The position numbers and the translations under genes are program-made. A DNA stretch of 8,210 bases from an uncultured Bacilli bacterium (lineage in GTDB: Bacteria > Bacillota_I > Bacilli_A > RF39 > UBA660): the NCBI GenBank assembly GCA_934101445.1, contig CAKORQ010000032.1:1-8210 (forward strand). The letters are read 5' to 3'. Positions 5,269 through 8,210 of the stretch are shown here, in pieces (within the stretch, counting starts at the first letter, position 1; every line of letters begins with the position of its first letter). The notes beneath the pieces were generated by a model. That model was not told the origin of the DNA and searched no databases. It saw nothing but the letters and a program-made list of their open reading frames with translations.

Positions 5269-6411
5269 ATCTTTATTAAACCAATCATACTTATTAGCTA
5301 AAAATCTATAAAGAACTTTAAATAAGCTTAAGATTGGAGTGGCTAAAATCATGCCTGCAATTCCAAAGAAATGACCAAAGATTAACAAGCCAATAATAAT
5401 TGTAACTGGGTGAAGTTGCATAGTCTTACTCATAACTACGGGTTGCAATACATAATTCTCGATTAACTGCACTATTGTTGCTACAATCAAAGTAATAATG
5501 CCGATAATTGGATTTTGAGAAAAACCAACGATAACTGCCGCGGCCCCACCAATATAAGGACCAATATATGGAATTAAATCAGTAATCCCACAAAGAAGCC
5601 CAAATAAAATTGGTGATTTTAAACCAGCAAAGGCAAAGCCAATCGAATCACAGACAAAAACCATGAAGGCTACTAATAAAGTACCATTAACACATTTTCT
5701 TAATTCATTAGCAATATTATCAACTAAATTTTTAGTCTCTTCTTTATGACTCTTAGGTATATATTTAAGTAAATGATCAGTTACATCATTAAAATCAAAT
5801 AATAAGTAAATACCAACTACTAAAGATACCCCAATCGTTCCAATCCCACTTACTAGGGAACCAGCAATGCTAACAATCTTTGATGGTAAATCATTAGCAA
5901 GCCCTCCCGCTAAACTTTCCATAGTTTTAAAAATATTATTTTCAATCTCGGCCACATTAAACATTTCACTGCTATTAAATTTATCTAAAAAATTAGTAAT
6001 CCACAATTTAACTTGAGTAAAAATATTTGGTAAGGCTGCTACTAAATCATTTAACTGATTATAAAGAGTAGGAATTAGCATTCCAAAGAAAGCAAACAAA
6101 ATTATTATAAAGGCTAAATAAACGGTTATGCAAGCAAGACCTCGCTTCCAACCTCTATTTTCTAATTTTACAACAATAGGATTAAATAGCCAGGCTAACA
6201 CAAAGCCAATAAAAAATGGTGTTGCTACTTTTAAAAGGGTTACAATTAATTTCAAAATCCCCCATTCTTTAATAATTAAAGTTCCTAAGAAAATTATCCC
6301 TATTATCATCATAATATAAACTAGATGTAATATTTTTTTAGATAAACCGACAACCTCATTTACATCACGAACATTAATTTTACCATTTTTCTTTTCATTA
6401 TCTTTATCCAT
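5260..6411 (-). CDS. AI-2E family transporter (PerM/YtvI-type permease)
   Basis: This 383-residue integral membrane protein is of normal family length. A charged, cytoplasmic N-terminus (1-25) is followed by about seven to eight helices (about 28-50, 53-80, 92-118, 177-205, 240-276, 283-298, 302-320, 335-365) and a soluble loop between the third and fourth (about 119-176). The family signatures are present: D-L-I-P-Y-I-G-P-Y-I-G-G (278-289), Q-L-I-E-N-Y-V-L-Q-P (315-324) and the following M-Q-L-H-P. Members have been linked to autoinducer-2 export or to sodium/proton exchange, and sequence alone does not tell which applies here. The ATG has a near-perfect ribosome binding site, AAGGAGGG (6417-6424), the strongest in the window. 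The gene is monocistronic: a terminator for the small gene lies upstream, and its own terminator overlaps the stop codon. Confidence 0.92.
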   Translation of the reverse strand: MDKDNEKKNGKINVRDVNEVVGLSKKILHLVYIMMIIGIIFLGTLIIKEWGILKLIVTLLKVATPFFIGFVLAWLFNPIVVKLENRGWKRGLACITVYLAFIIILFAFFGMLIPTLYNQLNDLVAALPNIFTQVKLWITNFLDKFNSSEMFNVAEIENNIFKTMESLAGGLANDLPSKIVSIAGSLVSGIGTIGVSLVVGIYLLFDFNDVTDHLLKYIPKSHKEETKNLVDNIANELRKCVNGTLLVAFMVFVCDSIGFAFAGLKSPILFGLLCGITDLIPYIGPYIGGAAAVIVGFSQNPIIGIITLIVATIVQLIENYVLQPVVMSKTMQLHPVTIIIGLLIFGHFFGIAGMILATPILSLFKVLYRFLANKYDWFNKDVF

Positions 6412-6437
6412 GTTATCCCTCCTTTAAATATATTCTA

Positions 6438-6454
6438 AATATACCATAATTATA
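6438..6454 (-). promoter_or_regulatory. Promoter region of the AI-2E family gene
   Basis: On the minus strand TATAAT (6449-6454) is followed by TGGTATATT (6438-6446), an extended -10. Either could serve. Neither has a convincing -35, and the expected -35 region overlaps the terminator of the small upstream gene. Confidence 0.4.
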
Positions 6455-6455
6455 G

Positions 6456-6481
6456 AAAAAAGAACATACTTTTCGTATGCT
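6456..6481 (-). terminator. Terminator of the 43-residue membrane protein gene
   Basis: On the minus strand AGCATAC, a GAAAA loop and GTATGTT form a seven-pair stem with one G-U pair, followed by C and six T. It starts within the TAG stop of the small gene (6480-6482) and separates it from the permease gene. Confidence 0.7.
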
Positions 6482-6611
6482 AAAATAAGTCAACCTCATC
6501 TAATATCTCATTAAATAAAGCCTCATATTTTAATTTAGCCATTTTCTCATAAACAAATAATGATGCAACCGCTAAACCTACTCCTAAAGATATATTTAAT
6601 ATTTTTTTCAT
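6480..6611 (-). CDS. 43-residue single-pass membrane protein, unknown function
   Basis: ATG at 6609-6611 and TAG at 6480-6482 enclose 43 codons. The protein begins M-K-K-I-L-N-I-S-L-G-V-G-L-A, so it has a short basic start and one hydrophobic helix (about 4-20), followed by a charged tail: K-M-A-K-L-K-Y-E (about 23-30), then L-F-N-E-I-L-D-E-V-D-L-F, which could form an amphipathic acidic helix. No lipobox Cys is present. AAAGGAA (plus-strand 6617-6623) lies five bases before the ATG. A TTGAAA-17-TAAAAT promoter lies upstream and a good terminator follows at once, so this is a complete transcription unit rather than random open frame. I recognise no family. It could be a small membrane regulator or a partner of the neighbouring permease or helicase, but nothing shows this. 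Confidence 0.7.
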   Translation of the reverse strand: MKKILNISLGVGLAVASLFVYEKMAKLKYEALFNEILDEVDLF

Positions 6612-6631
6612 ACCAATTCCTTTCTAAAATT

Positions 6632-6660
6632 AGTATGAATATAAATTTATATTTTATACT
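6632..6660. repeat. AT-rich imperfect palindrome between recD2 and the small gene
   Basis: AATATAAATTTATATT (6638-6653) is a perfect 16-base palindrome, flanked by AGTAT (6632-6636) and ATACT (6656-6660), so the dyad covers 29 bases with small mismatches. It overlaps the likely -10 box of the small gene. It could be an operator or a weak recD2 terminator without a proper T-run. Confidence 0.4.
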
Positions 6661-6679
6661 TTTCTTTATTATTTTTCAA
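6651..6679 (-). promoter_or_regulatory. Promoter of the 43-residue membrane protein gene
   Basis: On the minus strand TTGAAA (6674-6679) and TAAAAT (6651-6656) are 17 bases apart, the best two-box promoter in the window. The predicted start near 6644 leaves a leader of about 33 bases carrying the RBS. Confidence 0.55.
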
Positions 6680-6691
6680 ATAATTATTAAT

Positions 6692-8210
6692 CTAAATATT
6701 AGCAAGTAATTGTTCTTTTAAAGAAGTTTTTCTATTCATACTATAATCATTATTAACAGCCATTAGAAAGGATTCTACTTCGCCAATTAAAATCAAACTT
6801 TTCTTTGCCCGTGATACTCCCGTATAAATAAGTTTATTATATAACATTTTATAGTAGTTTTTAACAACTGGCATAATAACATTAATAAATTCACTACCTT
6901 GGGCTTTATGAATAGATATAGCATAAGCCAATTTTACATTTAGCATTTCTGAGACGGTTAAGGTTACCAAGTTACCATCAAAGTCGATATTTACATTTAA
7001 GGCTTTGGAATTATCATAACTAAAGATATTTTCAATATAGCCAATATCTCCATTATATATGCCTTTATCGGGATCATTTACTAGTTGCAAGACTTTATCC
7101 CCAACTCTAAAAATATTCTCGCCTACTCTAATTTCTTTCTTTTTCTTGCTTGGAGGATTAAATAAATTTCTTAACTGATTATTTAAATTATCAATGCCAT
7201 TAATCCCTTTATACATAGGGGCAAGTATTTGAATATCTTTATCGGTTAGACCCTTATTAATAGATAATTCACACACTTTTTTGATACTTTCTACCATATT
7301 ATCACTATTTACTTGTAAAAAATTATAATCATCTTTTTTAGTTAAGAACTCTTCGCCAATATCTTTATTTTTTATTTCTTTAGCTAAATAAGGAATAAAA
7401 GAATTTTCGCTTTGACGATATATTTTTTCTAAAGGACAAAAATTAAATAAATCAGAGGCAATTAAATCACTTAAAACCAAACCACAGCCAACTGACGGTA
7501 ATTGGTCTTTATCGCCAACTAAAATCAACTGAATATTATTAGTTAAACCTTTTAATAAGGCATCAAAAAGATTAGTATCTATCATACTTACCTCATCGAT
7601 AATGATTAAATGATGATAATTTTTATTTAGTTCATTAACTTGAAATTCATTAGTATCTTTATTCCATTTTAAATATTTATGAATTGTAGAAGCCCCTAAA
7701 CCAGTAGCCTCACTAAGTCTTTTAGCAGCCCGGCCAGTAGGTGCTAAAAGAGCAATATGAGCCTCGACATTATTTGGTCCTAATTTATACATTTGCATAT
7801 AAAGGCTAGTTATGGCTTTAATTATAGTCGTTTTACCTGTACCGGGTCCGCCGGTAATAATACTAATCCGACTTTCTAAAGTTTTTTTAATCGCGGCTAA
7901 TTGGTTGGTATCATAAGTTACATCTAATTTTTCTTGAAGTTTTACCACTTCAGTATCAAACATGCTAATATTTTTATTAACAATAGGCATATTATAAATA
8001 TGAATTAACGTTTTGGCGATATCAACTTCCATTTTATAAGTAGTGTACAAGTAAATTCTTTTATCTTTAATATATATATCATTATTATTTTGTAAATCTA
8101 AAAGAATATTAGGCAAATTATCATCAGTTAAAATGCCAAAATAACTCTTTAGTCCATCTCTTAGTTCTTCTTCAAAAAAATAAGTATCGCCGGTTTTTAT
8201 TTCTAACTCT
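6692..8210 (-). CDS. recD2: RecD2-type ATP-dependent DNA helicase, N-terminus beyond the window
   Basis: This superfamily 1B 5'-3' DNA helicase acts in DNA repair and replication-fork maintenance in bacteria without RecBC. The visible 505 codons run to the TAG at 6692-6694. Numbering from the first whole codon at the right edge, the Q-motif Gln is at 103, Walker A G-G-P-G-T-G-K-T-T at 120-128, motif Ia A-P-T-G-R-A-A near 155, Walker B I-I-D-E-V-S-M near 205, motif III G-D-K-D-Q-L-P-S-V-G at 232-241, motif V S-I-H-K-A-Q-G-S-E-F at 432-441 and motif VI T-G-V-S-R-A-K with its Arg near 467. All catalytic motifs look intact. A TTG at 8116 could be taken as a start, but the frame stays open to 8210 with family-like sequence (G-D-T-Y-F-F-E-E-E-L), and RecD2 proteins are usually 700-800 residues. 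The gene is therefore cut by the window edge. Its promoter is outside the window. Confidence 0.93.
   Translation of the reverse strand, partial: ELEIKTGDTYFFEEELRDGLKSYFGILTDDNLPNILLDLQNNNDIYIKDKRIYLYTTYKMEVDIAKTLIHIYNMPIVNKNISMFDTEVVKLQEKLDVTYDTNQLAAIKKTLESRISIITGGPGTGKTTIIKAITSLYMQMYKLGPNNVEAHIALLAPTGRAAKRLSEATGLGASTIHKYLKWNKDTNEFQVNELNKNYHHLIIIDEVSMIDTNLFDALLKGLTNNIQLILVGDKDQLPSVGCGLVLSDLIASDLFNFCPLEKIYRQSENSFIPYLAKEIKNKDIGEEFLTKKDDYNFLQVNSDNMVESIKKVCELSINKGLTDKDIQILAPMYKGINGIDNLNNQLRNLFNPPSKKKKEIRVGENIFRVGDKVLQLVNDPDKGIYNGDIGYIENIFSYDNSKALNVNIDFDGNLVTLTVSEMLNVKLAYAISIHKAQGSEFINVIMPVVKNYYKMLYNKLIYTGVSRAKKSLILIGEVESFLMAVNNDYSMNRKTSLKEQLLANI

Noticed and set aside
6128..6319. Plus-strand open frame of 63 codons
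   Set aside because: It is antisense to the well-supported AI-2E family gene, with no RBS or promoter; it is a shadow frame.
8114..8116. TTG start for RecD2 at 8116
   Set aside because: The frame continues to the window edge with RecD2-like sequence, and the protein would be far too short; the real start is outside.
1..8210. Alternative genetic code (TGA as Trp)
   Set aside because: No gene here stops at TGA, which raised the question, but Trp residues are TGG and no gene needs a TGA read as sense; the standard code explains all frames.

Overview
The window is strongly AT-rich and has Gram-positive features: AGGAGG-type ribosome binding sites, extended -10 promoters, short hairpin-plus-T-run terminators and a lipobox lipoprotein. 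The protein families (RecD2 helicase, YitT-type and AI-2E-type membrane proteins, a double-HTH Xre regulator, a glycine-rich surface protein behind a TasA/camelysin-like N-terminus) suggest a low-GC Bacilli or Mollicutes-related gut bacterium, for example of the RF39 kind. That placement is an inference. Tryptophan is encoded by TGG throughout, so the standard code applies.

Layout from left to right. (1) At 31-1119 (-) there is a lipoprotein with an HExxH zinc-protease motif. (2) Divergent from it, at 1276-2028 (+), is a membrane-anchored protein with an RsiV/PdaC-like extracytoplasmic domain. One in-frame TAA at 1504-1506 splits it, while the reading frame stays open on both sides. (3) At 2070-2939 (-) is a complete YitT-family membrane protein, convergent with the previous gene across a shared bidirectional terminator. 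(4) The 156-base divergent gap at 2940-3095 holds a 16-base C-rich/G-rich tract that fits the tightest G-quadruplex pattern, between two promoters. (5) At 3096-3362 (+) is an 88-residue protein that looks like only the C-terminal tail of an Rpn/PD-(D/E)XK nuclease-transposase, with its own promoter and RBS. (6) At 3418-4635 (-) is a secreted or anchored glycine-rich protein, convergent with the previous gene across a 17-bp palindrome. (7) Divergent from it, at 4757-5200 (+), is an Xre-family regulator with two HTH domains; a direct repeat between the two promoters could be its operator. (8) At 5260-6411 (-) is an AI-2E/PerM-family permease. (9) At 6480-6611 (-) is a 43-residue single-pass membrane protein with its own promoter, RBS and terminator. 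(10) From 6692 to the right edge (-) is the RecD2 helicase, whose N-terminus lies outside the window.

The genes do not form one pathway. Most are single transcription units with their own promoters and terminators, as in a housekeeping region with accessory surface and regulatory genes. The likeliest functional link is the regulator at 4757 with the divergent surface protein at 4635. The points most worth following are the G-quadruplex tract next to the orphan Rpn tail, the clean nonsense codon, the direct-repeat operator candidate and the small membrane protein. I see no CRISPR array, tRNA, rRNA or insertion sequence.
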